Assembly: GCA_002415085.1 (NCBI GenBank)
Contig: DIBV01000018.1
Location: 1-54,277, forward strand
DNA from: Arsukibacterium sp. UBA5043
GTDB taxonomy: Bacteria; Pseudomonadota; Gammaproteobacteria; Enterobacterales; Alteromonadaceae
Reading direction: 5' to 3'
DNA: 54,277 nucleotides
The translations under genes were made by a program, and so were the position numbers. Positions 8,295 to 16,105 of this stretch are shown in pieces (the stretch's first letter is position 1; each line of letters starts with the position of its first letter). The notes under the pieces are model-generated. The model was not told where the DNA came from and made no database searches. It saw only the letters and a program-made list of their open reading frames with translations.

Positions 8295-9503
8295 TTACTC
8301 TCCCATACAGTAAGTGGCAGTGTCGGTGAACACTTGTTTTAAGTTATATCCGCTCTGGCTGAACCGCTCGCTGGTTTGCTGAATAAGATTGACGTCTGCC
8401 AGGGTTTCCGGCGGTCGCAGGCAGGTAGTTTCAAAGGCTTTCTTGACCTGACACTGGGCAAACGCGACCGAATGCGCCAGTTCCTGGCCCAAACTTTTAG
8501 CGCCATTGCCTTCACCCGGCAAACTGCTGTCCCAGCCCAGCGCCTGATTACGCCCTTGCCGCCAGTAGTTCTGCCAGTGATCATCCTCGGTCTTATAACC
8601 AAACGGAAAATTACCGGCATTAATATGGTACTTGGGCTGAACCCGGCTACCGGTCTGGCTGTTATTGCTGCCGGCTTGCTGATAAAACAACCGGCCATTG
8701 TCGCCATTTTCATCAGTAAACTGGTAGTCATAATAGGCAAAGGCCTGCGCCAACGGGTCCATACCGGCATGACAACCAATGCAACGGTTATGAAAAATCC
8801 GGCTGTCGCCACCAGGGCTGCGACTGACATCCTGACGGATCCTGTCGGCTGCCGTGCTGGTATCTTTTAACGGCTCTAAATCGGTACAAAGCTGGCTCAT
8901 CAGGGTAAAACGCAACATGGCCCGGTTGGTTCCCAGGTAGAAAAACGCTTTGGCGCCGGCGCGGCTGGTCATGACCCCGGCACTGGCCTCGGCCGGGATA
9001 CCGAGCAAACTGCTTTGAGCGCGCGGTTCCAGATGTTGTTGCAAATCTATGCCCTGCTGATCCAGCGCCTGATAATGGGCGTTGTTATCAGCGGCATAAG
9101 GGGGCAAACCTAAACTGTCAGCGCCAACATATAACACGTCGGTTTGTAATATTTGCCGAAAATCAGCATTGTCCCGTACCAGGCCAATAATGGTGGCGCT
9201 GTAATCGTTTAGCGGTTCGAAAATATCCTGATCGCGGTTGGTGGCGGGGGTGGCAAACAACTTTAACGTTGTACGATAAAAATCGGGATGTTGCATCGCC
9301 AGCTCTGCTGCGCCCCCGGCATTGCCCTGCTCAATCATCTGGCTCATTTGTTGCAAAGTCACGGCATCAGCCGGCACACCGGCTAGCCGGTCATGCAGCC
9401 GCTTTGCTTGTTCCAGTGGCCCGGCAAGCAGGGCACCACTAAACACCATGGCAAGTGCAGTAACCAGCAGGCCCGGGGCCAGTGGCTTAATATAGCTTTG
9501 CAT
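8295..9503 (-). CDS. Exported protein with one CxxCH heme site (402 aa)
   Basis: The start at 9503 is chosen because GGAGAG lies just upstream and a signal peptide ending GALLAG follows; a longer frame to 9548 has neither. One heme motif is visible, C241-I-G-C-H245, followed by AGMDPLAQAFAYYD, which is reminiscent of the C-terminal heme domains of planctomycete-type DUF1588/DUF1585 proteins. Cysteines near the C-terminus may form disulfides. It lies between the TonB-like gene (17 bases) and the LamG-cytochrome gene (2 bases), so it is probably a subunit of the same exported redox complex. Confidence 0.7.
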   Translation of the reverse strand: MQSYIKPLAPGLLVTALAMVFSGALLAGPLEQAKRLHDRLAGVPADAVTLQQMSQMIEQGNAGGAAELAMQHPDFYRTTLKLFATPATNRDQDIFEPLNDYSATIIGLVRDNADFRQILQTDVLYVGADSLGLPPYAADNNAHYQALDQQGIDLQQHLEPRAQSSLLGIPAEASAGVMTSRAGAKAFFYLGTNRAMLRFTLMSQLCTDLEPLKDTSTAADRIRQDVSRSPGGDSRIFHNRCIGCHAGMDPLAQAFAYYDYQFTDENGDNGRLFYQQAGSNNSQTGSRVQPKYHINAGNFPFGYKTEDDHWQNYWRQGRNQALGWDSSLPGEGNGAKSLGQELAHSVAFAQCQVKKAFETTCLRPPETLADVNLIQQTSERFSQSGYNLKQVFTDTATYCMGE

Positions 9504-9520
9504 ATTTCTCTCCTGCCCGG

Positions 9521-10456
9521 TTAGCCGGGTAAAAACGCGATTGTCCACTTCGAACGGGTTGGCGATACATCCGCTGCCCCGAAATTCACTGCCTGCAAGC
9601 GCAGTTGTAACTGGCGCTCGAGGCGCTCATCATTTAATTCACTTTCAACGATTGTCACCTGCTGCAAGCTGCCATCGGGGTTGATGATCAACTCAAACAC
9701 CACTTTACCTTTGAGTAATGGATTGGCGCGCAAAGCCCGGTTGTATAAGGTATATAAACTGCTTTTATTGGCGTCGAGAGTCTGGCGGATGCTGGCTTCA
9801 GAACGACCGCCCTGGCTGGCCGGATCATTGGTGCTGGCACTGCCGCTACTAGCAGAAGCCGGCGCCGATGCTGCCAGACCACGCAGCTCACCTTCTGCCA
9901 GGGTGGTATTCTCAGCACGATTCAGATCAGCTCTGGCGACATCAGCACTGACTGCTGCCGCTGCTTTGGCGGCGGTTTTGGCCAGTTCAGGGTTGCTGAT
10001 CCGCTCCGGCTCCGCTGTCTCGGCTGCTTGCTGGCCATCACGCTGTAATTGAGGTGCCTGCTGATTAACGGTAAAGGTCTGGCGCAGCGCGGCAAGTTCA
10101 TCCTGCATGGCCAGCAGCCCCGCTTGCTGCGCCTGAGTCCGGGCCTGCTCCTGAGTTACCGGACTGGCGTCTACCACCTGCTGCTCCGGTTCCGGCACCG
10201 GCTCGGGTTCAGGAACCGGTTCTGGCTCTGGCAGTTCAATCGGTTCTGGCGGAATAATTTCCCGCTCTTCCAACCTTACCCGTGCCAGCTGTGGCGGCAA
10301 TTGCTCCAGCTGCTCGCGGCTGCGTTCTGGCACCTGATAAAGCGGCACGGCTATCGACAACAGCACCAACATCAGCAGGCCAGCCAGCACGACCTTGTTG
10401 AAAAACTGATCTTCATGTTGCCAGCCAGCGCCAGCGTGCCAGGTTAGCGTACTCAT
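9521..10456 (-). CDS. TonB-like protein with AgmX/PglI-type C-terminal domain (311 aa)
   Basis: One membrane anchor (about residues 22-40) is followed by a Pro/Glu-rich spacer (repeated PEPEPVPEPE), an Ala/Gln-rich region, and a C-terminal ~90-residue domain (SIRQTLDANKSSLYTLYNRA, GKVVFELIINPDGSLQQV, VNFGAA). This layout is that of TonB-family energy transducers, and the C-terminal pattern matches the AgmX/PglI domain known from myxobacterial gliding proteins, although the usual cysteines are absent. The start at 10456 overlaps the preceding ExbD stop as ATGA, indicating translational coupling. It probably carries motor energy across the periplasm. Confidence 0.78.
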   Translation of the reverse strand: MSTLTWHAGAGWQHEDQFFNKVVLAGLLMLVLLSIAVPLYQVPERSREQLEQLPPQLARVRLEEREIIPPEPIELPEPEPVPEPEPVPEPEQQVVDASPVTQEQARTQAQQAGLLAMQDELAALRQTFTVNQQAPQLQRDGQQAAETAEPERISNPELAKTAAKAAAAVSADVARADLNRAENTTLAEGELRGLAASAPASASSGSASTNDPASQGGRSEASIRQTLDANKSSLYTLYNRALRANPLLKGKVVFELIINPDGSLQQVTIVESELNDERLERQLQLRLQAVNFGAADVSPTRSKWTIAFLPG

Positions 10457-10977
10457 GGCGTCGCCTCCAGTGCACTGCTGCGCTGCTCTACCGCCAATGA
10501 AACATCTCGGTACTCGGTGGCAGCACAAATTGCCATTAACCGGCGTAACACGGCATAAGAGGTTGACGCATCTGCCAGGATCGTCACCGGCCGGCCTATG
10601 GCCTGTTGTTCCTCCGCTAACGGCGCTGCCCGGTTAGCCAGATACTGCAGTTCCTCAGTCACCGCAGCCGTTAACGGCTGCTGCCACATCTCTGGCGCCT
10701 GCTGCCAATCGCCCCGCCAGACCGGCTTGCCCTGCACTAAAATACCGTTGGCGGTTACCGTCAGTAACACTTGCTCCTGCGGCAGCTGCTCTGATATCGA
10801 TTGCGGCAGACTCATGTCTTTATTACTTGGCAATACCACCACATCAGACTGATTCACCATCAGGAAAAATACCAGAATGGTAAAAATATCCATCAGCGCT
10901 ACCAGGTTTAATTTAGAGCTTTGTGCCAACCGGTTATTTTGCTTTAACATCCGCTTAGCGCGAAATGACTGCTTCAT
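10453..10977 (-). CDS. ExbD/TolR family motor subunit (174 aa)
   Basis: A short cytoplasmic N-terminus, one membrane helix (about 25-42) and a periplasmic domain are the ExbD/TolR plan. The helix begins LNLVALMD30IFTILVFFLM; Asp30 aligns with the proton-carrying aspartate of ExbD (D25 in E. coli ExbD). It overlaps by 4 bases both the other ExbD gene upstream and the TonB-like gene downstream. It should couple proton flow through the ExbB ring to movement of the TonB-like protein. Confidence 0.85.
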   Translation of the reverse strand: MKQSFRAKRMLKQNNRLAQSSKLNLVALMDIFTILVFFLMVNQSDVVVLPSNKDMSLPQSISEQLPQEQVLLTVTANGILVQGKPVWRGDWQQAPEMWQQPLTAAVTEELQYLANRAAPLAEEQQAIGRPVTILADASTSYAVLRRLMAICAATEYRDVSLAVEQRSSALEATP

Positions 10978-11498
10978 TCGCTCCCCCCGGTCTGTTCCGC
11001 CGGTAACTGGCCGAGCGAAATCAACGGAAACAATTCCGCATCAACCACTGAGGCTGCGACCACCGTTTTAAACGATCGTACCGTGTCCATCGCGCTGACC
11101 AGTGTCTGATAGTCAAGCGTCTCCGGCGCCAGAATGCTGATATCCCTTTTCTCAATTTGCTGCTGTTGCCAGGTAAGTTTTAAATCCTGTAAAAACGCTG
11201 ATAACGCGGCAAAGTCAGGCTGGCCCTGCTCGTTATGAGCAAACTCACGCAACAACTGGCCGGCCGGATAATTCAACCGCAACTTTTCTGGCTGCAACTC
11301 TAATTCCAGGATCTGCGGATTGTCCTGCTCTTGTTGCATTAACTGCTCAGTTTGCGCCGGTAGCTGAATATTCAGCACCCGGATTTGCGTAAATACCAGA
11401 CTCAGTAACAACACCGGCACCAATACAATCATCAGATTCATAAAGGAGGTAATGTCGAGCTCAGCTTCGTTCTGGCTGACTTTATGCTTTCTGATCAT
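10974..11498 (-). CDS. ExbD/TolR family subunit with Asn at the proton site (174 aa)
   Basis: The protein has the ExbD plan: a short N-terminus, one membrane helix and a periplasmic domain of ~125 residues. The helix reads LDITSFMN21LMIVLVPVLLL, with asparagine where most ExbD proteins have the essential aspartate. The partner ExbD gene directly downstream keeps the aspartate, so the two probably form a mixed dimer in which only one chain carries protons. The ATG at 11498 is preferred to a GTG at 11507. The gene overlaps the end of the ExbB gene by 17 bases. Confidence 0.82.
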   Translation of the reverse strand: MIRKHKVSQNEAELDITSFMNLMIVLVPVLLLSLVFTQIRVLNIQLPAQTEQLMQQEQDNPQILELELQPEKLRLNYPAGQLLREFAHNEQGQPDFAALSAFLQDLKLTWQQQQIEKRDISILAPETLDYQTLVSAMDTVRSFKTVVAASVVDAELFPLISLGQLPAEQTGGSE

Positions 11499-12141
11499 CC
11501 CGGCCACCCGTAAAACGTTGTCCGATACTGTTCATCAATTTGATGCCGGCCATTTCCATGGTATCGACAATGCTGGCCGTCTTGCTCTGCAACAGCGCAT
11601 GCACAAATACCAGTGGAATAGCGGTCATCAGGCCAAAGGCCGTGGTATTCATGGCGACCGAAATACTGGAAGATAACAAACTGGCTTTTTCTGAAGGATC
11701 AGCATTTGCCACTGCTGAGAAGGCAGCAATTAAGCCGACGATAGTACCAAGTAAGCCCAGCAAGGTGGCCACGTTCGCCAGGGTCGCTAAAAACGGCGTG
11801 CGTTTTTGCAGGCGCAGGCTGTACTCCAATACCACCTCCTCCATCGCGTATTCCATATCTTCGCGCCGGTGTGACGAGGTTAAGCGGTTTACCCCGCTGG
11901 CCAGCATCAGACTTAGCGGCGTTTGCTTAGCGTCTGCCTGTTGCAAAATGGCTTTGGTATCCGCTGCGGCAATGGCAGGCTGCAATTCACGATAGGCCCG
12001 CTGATTGCTGGCATATACCGAGCGCAAAAACCACCAGCGCTCGACGGTAATGGCGATACCGAGGATCAGAATAAACGCGATGGGGAATATAAAGTAACCA
12101 CCTTGTTGCAAAAACCGCACTATGCTGTTGACGAATTCCAT
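11482..12141 (-). CDS. MotA/TolQ/ExbB family proton channel (219 aa)
   Basis: Three membrane segments are visible, at about residues 17-35, 120-145 and 165-185. The conserved channel signatures LGLLGTIVGLIAAF and MNTTAFGLMTAIPLVFVH include the Thr and Pro of ExbB/TolQ. It should form the pentameric ring around the two ExbD helices in the inner membrane. A Shine-Dalgarno AGAGG lies nine bases upstream. Gene order ExbB-ExbD-ExbD-TonB-like with upstream TPR genes is unlike tolQRA-tolB-pal and unlike standard iron-uptake exbBD-tonB, so a dedicated motor is likely. Confidence 0.88.
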   Translation of the reverse strand: MEFVNSIVRFLQQGGYFIFPIAFILILGIAITVERWWFLRSVYASNQRAYRELQPAIAAADTKAILQQADAKQTPLSLMLASGVNRLTSSHRREDMEYAMEEVVLEYSLRLQKRTPFLATLANVATLLGLLGTIVGLIAAFSAVANADPSEKASLLSSSISVAMNTTAFGLMTAIPLVFVHALLQSKTASIVDTMEMAGIKLMNSIGQRFTGGRDDQKA

Positions 12142-12153
12142 ACTGTAAACCTC

Positions 12154-12498
12154 TTAATTATCTTTTGATGATGCTGTAGTAGCGCTTGGCTGTTGGAGCG
12201 ACTGCGCCTCAATAAAACGTAAAAATTGCTGGCGATCGAGCGGCTGTAACGGTTGCTCGGTCACATTAATGTCGGGCGCCGGAATACGGATCTGGGCAAT
12301 ACTGTCCTGCCAGGGTAAAACGTATAAGGTGCGTGGCTGCTCCTGATTACCGCTAATCGTGGTACTAATATCTACCTGCACCGTGGGCGCAGATTGCTTT
12401 GCTTCTGGTTGCTGGGCGGGTTCGGTTTGCCAGGCCCAGGCCTCGCCTGGTAGCAATGTCAGGCCAAGGCTGAAGCCACACATCAGATAATAATTCAT
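12154..12498 (-). CDS. Small exported protein, unknown (114 aa)
   Basis: A signal peptide (MNYYLMCGFSLGLTLLPGEAWA) precedes a mature part of ~92 residues rich in Gln, Pro and Ser with a short ordered core (RTLYVLPWQDSIAQIRIPAP). AGGAG lies six bases upstream of the ATG. Placement between a TPR lipoprotein gene (3 bases) and the ExbB gene (12 bases) suggests a periplasmic accessory of the motor. No family is recognised. Confidence 0.6.
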   Translation of the reverse strand: MNYYLMCGFSLGLTLLPGEAWAWQTEPAQQPEAKQSAPTVQVDISTTISGNQEQPRTLYVLPWQDSIAQIRIPAPDINVTEQPLQPLDRQQFLRFIEAQSLQQPSATTASSKDN

Positions 12499-12501
12499 CC
12501 G

Positions 12502-13230
12502 TTACTCCTGTTGCTCAAGCAAACTTAGCCAGGCTTCGGCCATCGGATCGGCGGTCAGCTGCTGATATTGCTGATAGTGATAGCGAGCCTGAGCGGGTTG
12601 CGCCAGATAGAGCTCATATAAAAATCCCAGATTTTTATGGGCACTGGCAAAATCGCTTTGCTGCGCCAGGGCATCCAGCCAGTAGCGCCTGGCCTGATTA
12701 AAATTACCTTGCTGCCTGGCTATGACACCCAGTAAGTTGGCCGCCTCAACATAACCGGGCTGGCGCTCCAGCAATTGCGTCAATTGCTGCTGTGCCTGCT
12801 CAACCTGCTGCAGCTGCCAGTAACACACTGCCAGATTGTAGATAATACCGCCGGCTGCGGGGAACGCCTCGGCCAAAGGTTCTAATAAGGTGGCGGCAGC
12901 CTGATAATCCTCTGCCCGCAGCCGCTGTTTTGCTTCGGTAAACGCCTGCTGAAATTCAGCGCCCAGCTCAGGCTTCGGCTCAGCTATTGGCGCATCGCTT
13001 ATGCCGGCAACACTGTTCCCGGTAGATAGCGACGGCTCAGTCTGTGGTTGCGCTGTGGCCGTTGCAGGTTCACCGGCAGCGGCCGGTTCTGACGCTGACC
13101 CACTTTGCAGCGCACTAAACTGAGCACAATGACTCAGCGAGAGCATCAGCAGCAAAGCAATCGCCAACCGTGCTGCAACGGGCATTGCACAAGGCCGCTG
13201 TATGTGATGCCATGGCTTAGTAAGCTTCAT
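12502..13230 (-). CDS. TPR-repeat lipoprotein (242 aa)
   Basis: A long basic leader and hydrophobic segment end in the lipobox L-S-H-C. A low-complexity Ala/Glu/Pro/Thr linker (residues ~40-85) leads into three or four tetratricopeptide repeats (AEDYQAAATLLEPLAEAFP, GIIYNLAVCYWQLQQ, VEAANLLGVIARQQGN, ASAHKNLGFLYELY). TPR units bind partner proteins. The start overlaps the previous gene by 14 bases and has GGAG upstream; an internal ATG at 13185 has no ribosome site. It is probably the outer-membrane-anchored scaffold contacting the motor. Confidence 0.78.
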   Translation of the reverse strand: MKLTKPWHHIQRPCAMPVAARLAIALLLMLSLSHCAQFSALQSGSASEPAAAGEPATATAQPQTEPSLSTGNSVAGISDAPIAEPKPELGAEFQQAFTEAKQRLRAEDYQAAATLLEPLAEAFPAAGGIIYNLAVCYWQLQQVEQAQQQLTQLLERQPGYVEAANLLGVIARQQGNFNQARRYWLDALAQQSDFASAHKNLGFLYELYLAQPAQARYHYQQYQQLTADPMAEAWLSLLEQQE

Positions 13231-16105
13231 CAGCCAGCTCCAGATAAACTTCAGGTTTGCGGTATCGGGCCGGAGACAACTCCGCCAGCTTGCTCAGGCT
13301 TTTTTCTATCCAGGTGTCATATAACGGTTGCGCCACCAACGCCGCATTTTGCTGATAGATCTCAATGGCAAGCTCTTCGAACGGGTAAGCTTGTTCTTCC
13401 AGCAGCAGGTCATATTGTTCCAATGCCAGAGGGTCAAGCCCTTTGGGTCGCTCCGAATTCAGTAGCGCAGCAGCCATTTGCTGATACAAATTGGCCACCT
13501 GATATTGAGCCTGACTATAAAAATCAGCAACCTGCCAGCTCATACTGGTTTGCAGCAGCTCAATAGCAGCAGTCATATGGGTTTGTTTTTTCTTCAGATT
13601 ATCCCGCAGTGGCTGTCTCAGACTGACCGCATCAAATAACATGCTGTTGTGCAGGCCCAGTTGCAGGGCAGCATCGGCGGCCAGATAACGACTGCGTTCA
13701 CTGCCGGTAGCCGGCGTATTGGCAAGTTGCTGCTCAGCAGTCACCAGCCGCTGGTACCAGAAGTTACGGCGGCTCAGATCATTTTGTGCCTGATACAATT
13801 GCACCAGTCTGGCGCGGGCTTCCTGGGCTGGCAGATGCGGCTGAGGATACTGATTAGCATAACTTCGGTAAGCCAGACGCGCCGCCTCACTGTTGTCCGC
13901 CTGCCAGTAATATCCTGCTGCTTTATATAACAGTGCTTGCTGCTCAGCTCCTGCCGGTAATTGCTCTACTTGTTTACTAATCAAATCTGCTGCACTTTGC
14001 CAGTCCTGCAGTTGCTCATAACTATTTAAGATAGCGTTGCTAATAGCCGTCTGCTGGGCACTGTCCGGATAGCGCTGCTGATAAGCCTGCATCAGCCTGA
14101 TGGCTTCAGGCAGTTGTTTTTGCTCAAGGTACAGGCTGATTTGCTGATAAGCTGCACTCTGGTGATATTCCGATTCTGGTAAGTTTAGTAACCGCTCTAA
14201 ATTCGCCAGCTGCCCGGCACTGCTTAAACCGGTTTGCTGTGCCTGCTGATAAACCGCCGACGCCAGTTGCTGAGTCAGCAGCTTAGTCCGGTTGCGGCCA
14301 GGCGCATTGCCCTCGGCCTGACTTTCTGCCGCCTGGTAAACCTGCAGCAGATGCTGAATGCTTTGTTCGGCTCTGGCATAATCACCCTGTGCCAGCTCGC
14401 TCTGGCTGACAATAAACAAGGCTTCATTAACCAACGGCTGCTGGCTTTGCTCTGGCTGAGGCCAGTCGGTTACCCGGCTGGCATAGCTTGCCACCTCAGC
14501 ATAATTCTGCTGCTGATAAATTTCAGTCAGTTGATTTAAGGCAACCTGTTGTGCTGCGCTGTGGCCGCTGTGCCAGCGAACAAACTGATTCTGCTGTTGC
14601 CACCAGTCCTCTGCTGCCGAGGCACTGGCATTCGGATCCTTTGCCAGGGCTTCACTTAACAACAGCGCCTGGTAAGCTGCCTGCTCAGCAGTAAAACTGC
14701 GGGCATGTAACTCAGCCGTTGGGTATCCCAGTTGCTGATACACTAACAATGCAGCCTCACGCTTGCCACTACCGGCCAGCGCCTGAGCCAGCAGGTAACG
14801 AATATCATCGGGCCATAACAGGCTGTCATCCCGCTCACCTTCAGCCAACAACGGTTGCACCTGCAATAATTGCTGCCAGTATTGCACCAGATTGGCAAAC
14901 ACGGCAGGCTTTGTCTGTGCGCTGGCTTGTTGTGCCTGCTGGTAGACCCGTCGGCCAAAATAGTCAAGATATTGGGCCAGCCGGGGTGCCAGTTCAGCCT
15001 GCTCTTTTGGCCAGGCCTGTTGCCAGAAAGCGCTTGCCGGACCAAACCGGTTGATAAAGGCCTGCTGCGCCAGCTCTGCGTTTTCGGCCTGAGCATAATC
15101 CAGATAGTACTGCACCAGTTGCAACTGCATTCTTGCCGCCTCAATCGCGAACGGCTGGTCGGCAATAAACAAGCGGTAGCTCTGTAACGCCGCCTGATTC
15201 AGCTCTTTTTCAAATAAGAAATCAGCCAGCGCCTGGAATAAAACAGCCTGATACGCAACCGGCCGCTGCTGCGCTGGGCCATCGCGGTAGTTTGCCCGTT
15301 TTAACAGCGCCAGTAAGCTGTCAGCCTGCTGCTGATAACTCAACGAAATACTTAATATGCGCTGTAATTCCTGGCGCAGGCTTTGTTGCTCGTCTGCACT
15401 AAGACGCTGATGGTAGGTCAAATCTAATGCCTGTAAAAAGGCATCATCGGCAAAGGCGTATTGCTGCAGCTGAAAATGGCTCCAGCCTGACATATATAAT
15501 GCATGCTGGCTCAGTTCCGGCCCGGCCAGGGTAAGTACCCGGCCAAACGCAACCAGGGCCTGGGCATAGCTGCTTTGGCTATAATAAATATCACCGATCC
15601 GAAACCATAACTCAGCGGCAAAGTCACTTTGCGGATACTGTTGCAGCAGCAATTGCATCTGTTGCTGTGCTGCCTGACTATTGCCCGTTAAATCAAGTGC
15701 CCGCGCCAACTGATAATGAATGAGCTCATTATTTGGATCGTCCGGAAACTGTTGCAGCAAGGCCTGGTACTCGGCGATTAACGCCGCTAATGCCTGTTGT
15801 TCCGCATCCGGGCCGAGCTCGCTTACTTCCAGAGCGCGGGTGTTTAACTGCGACAACCGGTATAACACCTTCTGCCTTACCGCGGCAGCCGGCGCTAACG
15901 CCAGCAGTTCCTGATAAACCTGCTGCAATTGCGCTGTGGTAACCTTTTCCGGCTGTGGCAACACCGCCTGATTAAACGGCGCCAATTCGCCAAGGGTGGG
16001 GCGGCGTACGATTTTATCCGGCGCGTTGCTGCATCCTGCCAGAACACTGACAGCCAGCAACGACAAGACCGTAAAGCGACTGCTTTTCTGCATGACTATT
16101 TGCAT
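13217..16105 (-). CDS. Large TPR-repeat lipoprotein (962 aa)
   Basis: The start has AGGAGG seven bases upstream and overlaps the preceding stop as TAATG. The signal ends in lipobox L-A-G-C24. The rest is almost wholly helical repeats, with many TPR-like units such as YQLARALDLTGNSQAAQQQM and LWFRIGDIYYSQSSYAQALVAF, and is very rich in glutamine and alanine. Proteins of this kind (compare TtpC or the GltE/AglT type) link TonB-type motors to other envelope parts. Repeated gene-scale architecture with the neighbouring 622-aa protein suggests paired scaffolds. No enzymatic motif was seen. Confidence 0.75.
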   Translation of the reverse strand: MQIVMQKSSRFTVLSLLAVSVLAGCSNAPDKIVRRPTLGELAPFNQAVLPQPEKVTTAQLQQVYQELLALAPAAAVRQKVLYRLSQLNTRALEVSELGPDAEQQALAALIAEYQALLQQFPDDPNNELIHYQLARALDLTGNSQAAQQQMQLLLQQYPQSDFAAELWFRIGDIYYSQSSYAQALVAFGRVLTLAGPELSQHALYMSGWSHFQLQQYAFADDAFLQALDLTYHQRLSADEQQSLRQELQRILSISLSYQQQADSLLALLKRANYRDGPAQQRPVAYQAVLFQALADFLFEKELNQAALQSYRLFIADQPFAIEAARMQLQLVQYYLDYAQAENAELAQQAFINRFGPASAFWQQAWPKEQAELAPRLAQYLDYFGRRVYQQAQQASAQTKPAVFANLVQYWQQLLQVQPLLAEGERDDSLLWPDDIRYLLAQALAGSGKREAALLVYQQLGYPTAELHARSFTAEQAAYQALLLSEALAKDPNASASAAEDWWQQQNQFVRWHSGHSAAQQVALNQLTEIYQQQNYAEVASYASRVTDWPQPEQSQQPLVNEALFIVSQSELAQGDYARAEQSIQHLLQVYQAAESQAEGNAPGRNRTKLLTQQLASAVYQQAQQTGLSSAGQLANLERLLNLPESEYHQSAAYQQISLYLEQKQLPEAIRLMQAYQQRYPDSAQQTAISNAILNSYEQLQDWQSAADLISKQVEQLPAGAEQQALLYKAAGYYWQADNSEAARLAYRSYANQYPQPHLPAQEARARLVQLYQAQNDLSRRNFWYQRLVTAEQQLANTPATGSERSRYLAADAALQLGLHNSMLFDAVSLRQPLRDNLKKKQTHMTAAIELLQTSMSWQVADFYSQAQYQVANLYQQMAAALLNSERPKGLDPLALEQYDLLLEEQAYPFEELAIEIYQQNAALVAQPLYDTWIEKSLSKLAELSPARYRKPEVYLELADEAY

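Noticed and set aside
8339-8870. Long frames in both directions over the heme protein gene (163-164 codons)
   Set aside because: They lie wholly inside a gene with a good signal peptide, heme motif and ribosome site. Their translations are rich in Arg, Pro and Ala as expected from antisense or shifted reading of this base composition.
11540-11995. Plus-strand frame of 151 codons over the ExbB gene
   Set aside because: It is the antisense of conserved membrane helices and has no ribosome site or family features.
14719-15165. Several frames of 105-140 codons within the 962-residue TPR gene
   Set aside because: The Gln-rich CAG/CTG repeats open all frames. None has a plausible start or motif, and the TPR frame explains the sequence.
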